From Comamonadaceae bacterium (GTDB lineage: Bacteria; Pseudomonadota; Gammaproteobacteria; Burkholderiales; Burkholderiaceae_C), in NCBI GenBank assembly GCA_947374105.1, contig CANCAO010000083.1, forward strand, positions 1-7,013: 7,013 nucleotides of DNA, written 5' to 3'. Under the pieces are notes generated by a model that ran no database searches, was not told the origin of the DNA, and saw only the letters and a list, made by a program, of their open reading frames with translations. Shown in pieces: positions 1 through 6,299 of this stretch. Position 1 is the stretch's first letter. Every line of letters begins with the position of its first letter. A program made the translations under genes and the position numbers.

Positions 1-75
1 GAGGCTGCGCCGGTTATTTTGAAGGCAGGGTTGTTGCCGGTTGCGCGGTGACCGCCATTAGCGGATTGATGGCTG

Positions 76-90
76 AACTCCGCAGGAGTT
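76..90. repeat. Small perfect hairpin just past the diguanylate cyclase stop
   Basis: AACTCC-GCA-GGAGTT forms a 6-base perfect stem with a 3-base loop, beginning 4 bases beyond the cyclase stop codon in the direction of transcription. No run of T follows on the minus strand, so it is not a standard intrinsic terminator. It could stabilise the 3' end of the message or be chance. The rest of 1-94 shows nothing assignable. Confidence 0.35.
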
Positions 91-94
91 ACGG

Positions 95-2101
95 TCAAGC
101 GCTGTGAAAATGAAAGCGGTTTTTCCCCGTTTCCTTGGCAAGGTACATGGCCTGGTCGGCGCGCATCAGCAGGGTGTCTGGCGTGAGGTCTTGCTCACCT
201 TTGATGGCTACACCGATGCTGGCCGACACCACGCAGACGTTGCTACCAATCACAATGGGGGCTGCACACGCCGTTAAAAGCCGCTGCAAAAGCGGAAGGC
301 ATTCGTCTTTGAGCCTGATATCCGTCATCAGGAGCGCAAACTCATCACCACCGAGGCGTGCAAGGGTGTCGGAGTCCCGAATGCACTCTTTGAGACGTCC
401 GGAAATGGTTTGCAAAAGCGTATCTCCCGCTGCGTGCCCAAAACGGTCATTCACCGATTTGAAGCCGTCCAGGTCGATAAATACGACAGCCACACCCGTG
501 GATTGCCGTTTCGACAGGTTCAGCGCCTGTTGAAGGCGGTCAGCGAAGAGGCTCCGATTGGGTAAGTCTGTCAGCACATCATGCTGGGCCAAATATTCAA
601 GTTTTTCTTGGCGACGCCGCAGTGTCGTGATGTCGGCAAAGATTGCAACATACTGGTACGCATCATCACGAATCACAGGTATTGTGCTGACCGTCAGCAA
701 GGCGGCAAATGCTTGTCCATCCTTGCGCCTGGCCCAATGCTCGCCTTGGTAATGCCCGTCCTTGCCCAGACTGCGGCGCATTGATGCCTGAATGTGTGTA
801 ACCTCTTCTTCACTGAACAGTCGTGTGACGTTCTTGCCGATAACCTCTCCTCTGCGGTAGCCTGTGATTTTTTCGAACGCAGGATTGACTTCCACCACGA
901 TTCCTCGCAGATCGAAAATGGCGACGCCTTCACTGGTGTTGGCAAATACAGCAGATGTGAGAACTAGACGTGACTCCATCACTTTTTTAAAGCTAATGTC
1001 CCGCGCAATTTTGGATGCGCCAATGATGTGTCCTTGCGCGTCTCGTACTGGCGAAATCGTGGCAGAAATGTCGATTTCCCTGCCATCTTTACTGATACGT
1101 AAAGTCTCAAAGTGTTCAACAGTCTCGCCCACTTTGATCCGCCCGAGAATAAGGTCTTCTTCGTCTATTCGGTCTGACGGCATCAGCACGGTGATTGGGC
1201 GCCCGATCATCTCTGCTGCGGTGTAGCCAAACATGCGCGTTGCACCGGCATTCCAGCTTAAAACTATGCCGTCCAATGATTTGCTGATAATTGCATCGTT
1301 TGAGGACTCAACAATGGATTGGTAGCGCCTGGCTTCCATTTCAATGCGGATCCGATCGGTCATGTCGGTATTTGCACCTGTCAGCCGGGTGATTTTTCCG
1401 CTCTCATCCCGCGTGACATAGACACGAGTCAAGATCGTTCGGTAAGAACCATCGGCATGGCGCAACCGCCAGGTAGCCTCAAATCGATCTGCATCGCTGC
1501 CCTGAATTTCTTCAAGGGTTGCAATGATTTTTTCGAGTTCATCAGGATGCGCGAGGCGCTGCCAGTGGCTTCCATCAAGTGGCCACGCATTAACTTCATA
1601 ACCCAACATTTCCCACCAACGTCGCGAGTAGTTGCGTTTGCCGGACACGAGATCCGCGTCGAAATAGGCGTCGTCAGTTCCTCGCATGACCAAGGTCATG
1701 CGCTCTTCATTTTGGCGAAGCTCCATCTCCAGTTGTCGACGCTCGGTGATGTCGGTGACATACACAAACCGGAGTTTTTCTCCATCGGGTTGCTCAATTC
1801 GCACGGAGTGGCTGATCACGTGGAGTTGGTGCCCGTCACGTCGAAGCACGTCCCACTCGCCGCTAAATTCACCGCCTTCGTCCAGAAATTTATGATGCAG
1901 GTCGATCACTCGCTCATGCATTGCTTGGGGAAATACCACGGTCAGGCACAGGCCCAACAGTTCGCCATCGGTATAGCCGTACATCGCGCTGTAGGCAGGA
2001 TTGGTCGCAAGATAACGCCCGTCGTAGTCCATGATCGCCACTCCAATAGGGGCGTTCACAAAAACGGGGTCAAGGGGAAATCTATTTTGCATAGTCTCCA
2101 T
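95..2101 (-). CDS. Four-PAS diguanylate cyclase (PAS-PAS-PAS-PAS-GGDEF)
   Basis: Predicted cytoplasmic sensor that condenses two GTP to cyclic di-GMP. Numbering is from the ATG at 2101 (668 aa). Four PAS domains lie at about 10-122, 130-255 (PAS_3-like, with a WWEMLGY motif and an HPDE segment), 260-375 and 382-497. They lead through a short helical linker into the signature AQHDVLTDLPNR and a GGDEF domain at about 505-665. The active site GGDEF is intact at 584-588. An RDSD motif (575-578) sits exactly five residues upstream, matching the RxxD product-inhibition site. The metal-binding segment FIDLDGFK is present. There is no EAL domain, signal peptide or transmembrane segment, so the signal is probably cytosolic. 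The start is uncertain: TTG at 2107, ATG at 2101 and ATG at 2092 are in frame and none has a well-placed ribosome site. A GGAG lies only 3 bases before the 2092 ATG. The ligand of the PAS domains cannot be read from sequence. GC is lower than in the neighbouring operon. Confidence 0.95.
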   Translation of the reverse strand: METMQNRFPLDPVFVNAPIGVAIMDYDGRYLATNPAYSAMYGYTDGELLGLCLTVVFPQAMHERVIDLHHKFLDEGGEFSGEWDVLRRDGHQLHVISHSVRIEQPDGEKLRFVYVTDITERRQLEMELRQNEERMTLVMRGTDDAYFDADLVSGKRNYSRRWWEMLGYEVNAWPLDGSHWQRLAHPDELEKIIATLEEIQGSDADRFEATWRLRHADGSYRTILTRVYVTRDESGKITRLTGANTDMTDRIRIEMEARRYQSIVESSNDAIISKSLDGIVLSWNAGATRMFGYTAAEMIGRPITVLMPSDRIDEEDLILGRIKVGETVEHFETLRISKDGREIDISATISPVRDAQGHIIGASKIARDISFKKVMESRLVLTSAVFANTSEGVAIFDLRGIVVEVNPAFEKITGYRRGEVIGKNVTRLFSEEEVTHIQASMRRSLGKDGHYQGEHWARRKDGQAFAALLTVSTIPVIRDDAYQYVAIFADITTLRRRQEKLEYLAQHDVLTDLPNRSLFADRLQQALNLSKRQSTGVAVVFIDLDGFKSVNDRFGHAAGDTLLQTISGRLKECIRDSDTLARLGGDEFALLMTDIRLKDECLPLLQRLLTACAAPIVIGSNVCVVSASIGVAIKGEQDLTPDTLLMRADQAMYLAKETGKNRFHFHSA

Positions 2102-2190
2102 AGCCAATTTGCGACGTGTATCCAGTTTAATACCGCAGGGATGATGTTGGCCAGTTTTTACGGAATCTATGCTGATATGGGTGCTGAATT
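2102..2190. other. Gap between mltB and the diguanylate cyclase gene
   Basis: This short spacer separates the mltB stop from the cyclase start. I see no hairpin followed by a T-run on the minus strand, so no intrinsic terminator is supported. The heptamer CCAGTTT (plus strand) occurs twice, at 2122-2128 and 2151-2157. A weak -10-like TATTAA reads on the minus strand at 2132-2127, but the -35 position (CTGGCC, 16-base spacer) is poor. The cyclase may be read through from the upstream operon or use its own promoter. The sequence does not decide. Confidence 0.4.
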
Positions 2191-3303
2191 TCAGTCAGTG
2201 GCTGAGTTGTTCCTTGTGAACGGCATCGGCTTTGCCAGCCCCATCCCCATCCCTTCTTTCACCGCCTGTCCCAGATCTATCACCGACATGGCGTAGTAGC
2301 TGCTCCAGTTGTAGCGGGTAATGACATAGAAGTTTTCGGTACCAGCCACGTAGCTTGGGGCTTGGTCGCCGTTTTGTAATTCCACCAGGGCCAGGGGGCC
2401 GGTATGGGTTTGGCCTGCGGCGTCCAGCACTGCGCCTTTGGCGCTGAAGCTGGCCACGCTGAAGGTGGGCAGGATGTCGGGCAGCAGCAGGGCTTCGAGG
2501 TCGCGTTTTTCTGGATTGAAGCTGACCTTGTAATGGGTAGGCATGCCGCTTTGCCAGCCGAAGGTTTTGAAGTAGTTGGCGACGGAGCCGATTACGTCGG
2601 CTGGGCTGTTGAAGAGGTCGATGCGGCCATCACCATCAAAGTCCACTGCAAATTTGACCCAGCTCGACGGCATGAACTGCGGCATACCCATGGCTCCGGC
2701 GTAGCTGCCGCGCAAGCTCGTCGGGTCTATGCCGCCTTGATACGTGAGTTTGAGGAACTGCCCCAGTTCTCCTGCAAAAAACTGGCTACGCTGGGTGGCA
2801 CGCGGGTGCGCAGCGGGAAAATCAAACGCGAGTGTGGCCAACGCGTCCAGCACTTTGAAGCTGCCCATTTGCTGGCCGTAAATCGTCTCCACGCCGATGA
2901 TGCCGACGATGATCTCTGCGGGTACGCCGTAAGTGGCTTGCGCGCGGGCCAGTGTGTCGCGCTGGGCTTGCCAGAAGGCCACGCCGGCGCGGGTGCGTAC
3001 GGGGTCGATAAAGCGGCTGCGGTAGAGCGCCCAGTTTTTGGGTGTACCCGCTGGGGCGGGGGTGATGAGACGTTCCACCACAGGCAGTCGGTGCGCCTGG
3101 CCCAGTGTGCGACGTACCCAAGCGGGGTCCAGCGCGTGTTGTGTGGCGATGTCGTTGGCCAAGACCATGGCGTCGGGGCGGCTGGCGTAGGTGGGGCTGA
3201 TGATGACTTTTGTTTTTATACGTTTTTCGGCTGTGGCGCTTGCAGATAGTGCACAAGCAGCTATTAAAATAATAGCGTTTCGAAGAAGATTCGAGGAGAT
3301 CAT
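2191..3303 (-). CDS. mltB: Lytic murein transglycosylase B (GH103)
   Basis: Cleaves the MurNAc-GlcNAc bond of peptidoglycan in the periplasm, leaving 1,6-anhydro-MurNAc ends. The 370 aa product begins with a signal sequence (residues 1-25, A-T-A before E26). The catalytic domain carries the hallmark IIGVETIYGQQMGSFKVLDA, with the predicted catalytic Glu at 139. It also has the substrate-cleft segment YAGAMGMPQFMPSSW (201-215), an EF-hand-like DFDGDGRIDLF (221-231) as in Slt35/MltB, ADVIGSVANYF (235-245), and the C-terminal family segment ITRYNWSSYYAMSVIDL (328-344). Length is normal for the family. The ATG overlaps the tgpA TGA as ATGA, and no good Shine-Dalgarno is seen, so translation is probably coupled to tgpA. 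An I-A-A-C sequence (14-17) fits a loose lipobox, so the protein could be an outer-membrane lipoprotein, as E. coli MltB is, or a soluble periplasmic enzyme. The signal-peptide DNA is AT-rich and repeat-like, unlike the rest of the gene. Confidence 0.96.
   Translation of the reverse strand: MISSNLLRNAIILIAACALSASATAEKRIKTKVIISPTYASRPDAMVLANDIATQHALDPAWVRRTLGQAHRLPVVERLITPAPAGTPKNWALYRSRFIDPVRTRAGVAFWQAQRDTLARAQATYGVPAEIIVGIIGVETIYGQQMGSFKVLDALATLAFDFPAAHPRATQRSQFFAGELGQFLKLTYQGGIDPTSLRGSYAGAMGMPQFMPSSWVKFAVDFDGDGRIDLFNSPADVIGSVANYFKTFGWQSGMPTHYKVSFNPEKRDLEALLLPDILPTFSVASFSAKGAVLDAAGQTHTGPLALVELQNGDQAPSYVAGTENFYVITRYNWSSYYAMSVIDLGQAVKEGMGMGLAKPMPFTRNNSATD
3229..3276 (-). repeat. Repeat-like AT-rich element inside the mltB signal sequence
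   Basis: On the minus strand this 48-base stretch contains ATAGCTGCTTGTGC, then CTATCTGCAAGCGC, and ends in CAGCC. It closely resembles an AT-rich intergenic repeat that I recall from Comamonadaceae genomes (ATAGCTGCTTGCGC, a variable middle, GCAAGCGCTAGAGGCC). Two hairpins are directly visible on the plus strand: GCTATTA/TAATAGC (3260-3266 and 3270-3276, 3-base loop) and GCTTG/CAAGC (3238-3242 and 3254-3258). Here the element is in frame and encodes residues 10-25 of MltB. The inverted repeats are seen directly. The family identity is from memory and unverified. Confidence 0.5.
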
Positions 3304-5360
3304 TGGGGCCAGTGTAGTTGCTTGAACTCACGTTTGAGTTGCGCCAGATTGAAGCGATCTGCACGCTCAGAACCGGGGGCTGGTTTGCGCGCATAGCGCA
3401 GGGCTTCCAGGCGCAGCAGCCAGTCATGGATGGCTTGCCAATGAGGGGCGTCTTGCCCGCGCCCAGGCCCGTCTTGCATCAGCCGCTGCGCCATGGCACG
3501 CGGGGGCGTGCCGGGTGTGATGGCCACACCCCTGCTTTGCAGGCGGGTTTGCGCTTGGGCCAGCAGGCGCAGCCAGGGGTCGCTTTGGCGGCGCTCCCAG
3601 CGCGTCCAGGCGGCGCCCACCATCGCAGCCAGTGCGATGCAAGCGGCCAGTACCTGGCCTAGGTCCTCCCAACTGGGGGACTCAAAGCCCAAGTTCCGCA
3701 ACAAATTGAGTTGCTTGTTTTGCGTGTAGTTCAGCACATATTGGTTCCAGCTGTTGTTCACGGCCTCCCACACCGCCCGCAGTTGGAGTGACAGGCCGGG
3801 GCTGAGGGTGTTGATGGCTGTGCCGAGCACGCCGCTTGGGGCTTGCAGGCGTTGCAGCGTACCTACGCGGCCGGGGGCCACCGCAGCGGTTGGGTCCACC
3901 CGTACCCAGCCTTGGCCTGCGATCCAGACTTCGGCCCATGCGTGGGCGTCGCTCTGGCGCACGACCCAGAAGTTGTCGATGGCGTTGCGCTCACCGCCCT
4001 GGTAGCCGGTGACGATGCGTGCGGGAATGCCCAGTGCTCGCATCAGCACCACAAAGGACGAGGCGATGTGTTCGCAAAAACCTTCCTTTTTATCGAACCA
4101 AAACTCGTCTGCACTGTGCTGGCCAAACACACCGGGGTCGAGCGTGTAGGTGTAGCCACCGCTGCGCAGGCGCTCTATCACGGTGTTGATGAGAGTGCGG
4201 GCATCAGCGCTGGTGGCGTCGCGCTTGAGTTCAGCCGCTAGTTGCAGTGTGCGGGGGTTGGAGTTGAAGGGCAGTGTCAAAAAATCTTGCAAGCCTGGAT
4301 GGGTGCGCGGGCTGACCGATGCGTCTGTCGGGCCGTGGCTGAACTGCGGGTAGCTGACGGCGTTGTAGCGCAGCAGGTCGTTGACGGGCTCGTTGGCCAG
4401 CCATTGCAGTTCGGGTGTTATGCGGGGGGATGAGCCGGGCAGGGCGGATGACAGTTGAGGCGCGTTGGGTGTGGCGTCCAGTACCAGCAACCAGGGGTTG
4501 TGTTTGGGCTCCAGTGTGACCTCGTAGCGCACCGGTTCGCCGCGCAACTGCAAACCCGCTTGCAGTTGCTGCTGCGGTGCAAAATTGGAGCGCAGCGGTC
4601 GCCATTCCCGCCCGTCAAAAGTCGAGAGTACCGGGCCGCGAAAGTACAGATCGGTTTGTCTGGGCGCAGCGCCTTCAAAGCGAATGCGCATGGCCACGCT
4701 GTCGTCCAACGCCAGGCTGGCGATGCTGCCGACCGCCATGCGGTCCGACAAGCCGCTGCGCCCGCTCATGGCGTCGCCGGGTGTGCCCCACAGCGGGGCC
4801 AGGCGCGGGAACAGCATGAACAGCAGCACCATGATGGGCGCGCCCAGTAGCGCGGTTTTTCCAGCCATGCGCGCCGCCTGCCACAGCGGAGGGCGGCCCA
4901 CCGGCATGTGGCTGTTGACCAAGGCCGTCAGCAAGCCCCACAGCCCGATCAACATGGCCCCGGCGGTGAGCAAGGACTGCGAGTAAAAGAAATGCGTCAG
5001 CATGCTGAAGAAGCCGAGGAAAAACACGACAAAAGCATCACGCCGTGCGCGCAGCTCCAGCGTCTTCAGGGCCAACAGCACCACAACCAGGGTGACCCCG
5101 GCATCGCGCCCGAGCAGGGTGCGGTAGGTGAAGAAGGTGGCGGTGATGGCGAGCAGCAAGAGACCCAGCGTCCACCACTTGGAGGGCAGAGGTCGCAAGC
5201 GCAGCACCAGCCAGCCTCGCCCGATGAGCACGGCGGCAGACAGGGCGCTGCACCATAGCGGTAGGTGCTCCATTTGCGGCAGGATGACCCAGGCAATGAC
5301 GGCCAGCAGGAACAGGGTGTCACGGCTGTCGCGGGGGAGGACGTGGAGTTTTTTCAGCAT
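3300..5360 (-). CDS. tgpA: TgpA-like transglutaminase, DUF3488/DUF4129 membrane protein
   Basis: Inner-membrane protein with a periplasmic transglutaminase-like fold; the P. aeruginosa homologue TgpA is reported as essential, but its substrate is unknown. Numbering is from the ATG at 5360 (686 aa). About six or seven transmembrane helices occupy residues 15-185 (DUF3488). A periplasmic region follows to about 565. It contains the transglutaminase core with the triad visible: Cys429 in KKEGFCEHIASSFV, His473 in SDAHAWAEVW and Asp489 in GWVRVDPTAAV. A single helix at about 567-585 returns to the cytoplasm, ending in a DUF4129-like tail (about 595-680, with WLLRLEALRYA). I prefer the ATG at 5360 to the GTG at 5381 because a GGAGG (5375-5371) lies 10 bases before it and because the KKLHVLPRDSRDTLF start suits the family. 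It overlaps the DUF58 stop by 7 bases (ATGCTGA) and the mltB start by 4. Confidence 0.94.
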   Translation of the reverse strand: MLKKLHVLPRDSRDTLFLLAVIAWVILPQMEHLPLWCSALSAAVLIGRGWLVLRLRPLPSKWWTLGLLLLAITATFFTYRTLLGRDAGVTLVVVLLALKTLELRARRDAFVVFFLGFFSMLTHFFYSQSLLTAGAMLIGLWGLLTALVNSHMPVGRPPLWQAARMAGKTALLGAPIMVLLFMLFPRLAPLWGTPGDAMSGRSGLSDRMAVGSIASLALDDSVAMRIRFEGAAPRQTDLYFRGPVLSTFDGREWRPLRSNFAPQQQLQAGLQLRGEPVRYEVTLEPKHNPWLLVLDATPNAPQLSSALPGSSPRITPELQWLANEPVNDLLRYNAVSYPQFSHGPTDASVSPRTHPGLQDFLTLPFNSNPRTLQLAAELKRDATSADARTLINTVIERLRSGGYTYTLDPGVFGQHSADEFWFDKKEGFCEHIASSFVVLMRALGIPARIVTGYQGGERNAIDNFWVVRQSDAHAWAEVWIAGQGWVRVDPTAAVAPGRVGTLQRLQAPSGVLGTAINTLSPGLSLQLRAVWEAVNNSWNQYVLNYTQNKQLNLLRNLGFESPSWEDLGQVLAACIALAAMVGAAWTRWERRQSDPWLRLLAQAQTRLQSRGVAITPGTPPRAMAQRLMQDGPGRGQDAPHWQAIHDWLLRLEALRYARKPAPGSERADRFNLAQLKREFKQLHWPQ

Positions 5361-6289
5361 AAAGCCAGGGCCTCCAGACACCGCCGTTGATGTCCCGCCC
5401 CTCGCGCAGGTGCAATTTCCACCCCCGGCAAGCGCAGCCCGTAATCAAGTGCTAGGTCCTGCGCCTCCAGCACCCACGCACATAAGCGTGACAGGCCTGG
5501 CACTCGTTCAGAGCATCCGGTTTGGGTCAAATCCAGCCAGAGCTCGCTGTGCTGCGCCTGCTGGCTGTCGCGGCTCACCCATTGGCCGGTTTGGGCGGCT
5601 TTTTTCCAGAGTACTTGTTTGAGTGGGTCGCCCCGGCGGTAGGGGCGCACGCCGTCGAACTCGTCGCTCCCCGTGCTGGGGGCGGTTGCGCTGCCTGTGT
5701 CATGCGCCATACCTGCGGGCAGGGGCGGCGGGTTGATTTCAGCTTGCGGATAGACCAGCAGGGGTGCAGCGGGCCGCCAGATGGTCCAGACGCGAAATGT
5801 GCCCAGGGGGAAGCGGGTCTCGGCGGTGAGTGCGGGTAGCGCATGCAGGCCGCGCTGCGGCGTGGGGCAGGCGAGTTGCACGCGGCTACTGCCCTGGCCC
5901 GGCACGTCGCACCAGACCCAGTGTCGGGAGTCCAGCACGCTCAGGCCAATGCCGTAACGCGGGGCTTTGCGCTGGCTGCTCAGGGTGATATTCAAGGTCG
6001 CCGTCTGGCCGGAAAAAACGGGCTCAGGCGGGCTCAAGCTCAAGCTCAAACCGCGTAGCGTGCCATGGCACACATGCATGCCCACCACGGCGCTACCGGC
6101 CAGCAAAAAAGTCAGGAGATAACCCAGGTTGAGCTGGTAGTTGATGGCGGCCACCAGCAGCACCAGCAGGGTGATTGCCAGCATCCACCCGGCCTTGGTG
6201 GGCAAGATATAGACCTTGCGCTGAGTCAGCGTGAGTTGGTCGGTGCGGGGCTGGCGGGCCAACCACCAGTGGCGGATGCGCTCTTTCAC
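5354..6289 (-). CDS. DUF58 membrane protein, MoxR partner
   Basis: DUF58 proteins are regularly encoded beside MoxR ATPases and transglutaminases. They are thought to act with the ATPase in assembling or activating envelope proteins, though the biochemical role is not established. The 311 aa product starts VKERIRHWWLARQP and has two transmembrane helices near residues 35-51 and 57-73. A beta-rich region follows, with RFPLGTFRVW at 159-168. The DUF58 core is DEFDGVRPYRRGDPLKQVLW at 209-228, followed by KKAA. I chose the GTG at 6289. The open frame extends to 6364, but that extension overlaps the MoxR 3' end and is Cys/Trp/Arg-rich, as expected for an out-of-frame shadow, whereas the family usually starts about 30 residues before the first helix. 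The start lies 10 bases after the MoxR stop, with only a weak GAGCAAG-type ribosome site, so coupling is likely. No clear von Willebrand A metal site is visible. Confidence 0.9.
   Translation of the reverse strand: MKERIRHWWLARQPRTDQLTLTQRKVYILPTKAGWMLAITLLVLLVAAINYQLNLGYLLTFLLAGSAVVGMHVCHGTLRGLSLSLSPPEPVFSGQTATLNITLSSQRKAPRYGIGLSVLDSRHWVWCDVPGQGSSRVQLACPTPQRGLHALPALTAETRFPLGTFRVWTIWRPAAPLLVYPQAEINPPPLPAGMAHDTGSATAPSTGSDEFDGVRPYRRGDPLKQVLWKKAAQTGQWVSRDSQQAQHSELWLDLTQTGCSERVPGLSRLCAWVLEAQDLALDYGLRLPGVEIAPARGAGHQRRCLEALALC
5371..5375 (-). promoter_or_regulatory. Ribosome binding site deciding the tgpA start
   Basis: The minus strand reads GGAGG here, 10 bases before the ATG at 5360. It sits inside the 3' end of the DUF58 gene and downstream of the alternative GTG at 5381, so it can serve only the ATG. 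The spacing is slightly long but acceptable, and reinitiation across the 7-base gene overlap would help. Confidence 0.6.
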
Positions 6290-6299
6290 GGGTGCTTGC

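Noticed and set aside
1..107. Open frame at the left edge on the plus strand (3-107), possibly the tail of a convergent gene
   Set aside because: Only 34 codons are visible. Another plus frame (1-51) and a minus frame are also open there, none shows a recognisable motif, and this one overlaps the cyclase end.
2127..2153. Candidate sigma-70 promoter for the cyclase (TATTAA with CTGGCC upstream)
   Set aside because: The -10 matches four of six bases and the -35 about three of six; too weak to list as a promoter.
1319..2296. Long plus-strand open frame (325 codons) opposite the diguanylate cyclase and the mltB end
   Set aside because: It lies antisense to a gene with clear PAS domains, spans two real genes and their gap, and its translation has no recognisable domain.
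2404..3249. Plus-strand open frame (281 codons) opposite mltB
   Set aside because: Antisense shadow of a GC-rich gene with intact family motifs; composition is Gly/Ala/Val/His-rich with no recognisable fold.
3260..3276. GCTATTA/TAATAGC hairpin as a transcription terminator
   Set aside because: It lies inside the mltB coding sequence, the stem is AT-rich and short, and there is no following T-run; better explained as part of the repeat-like element.
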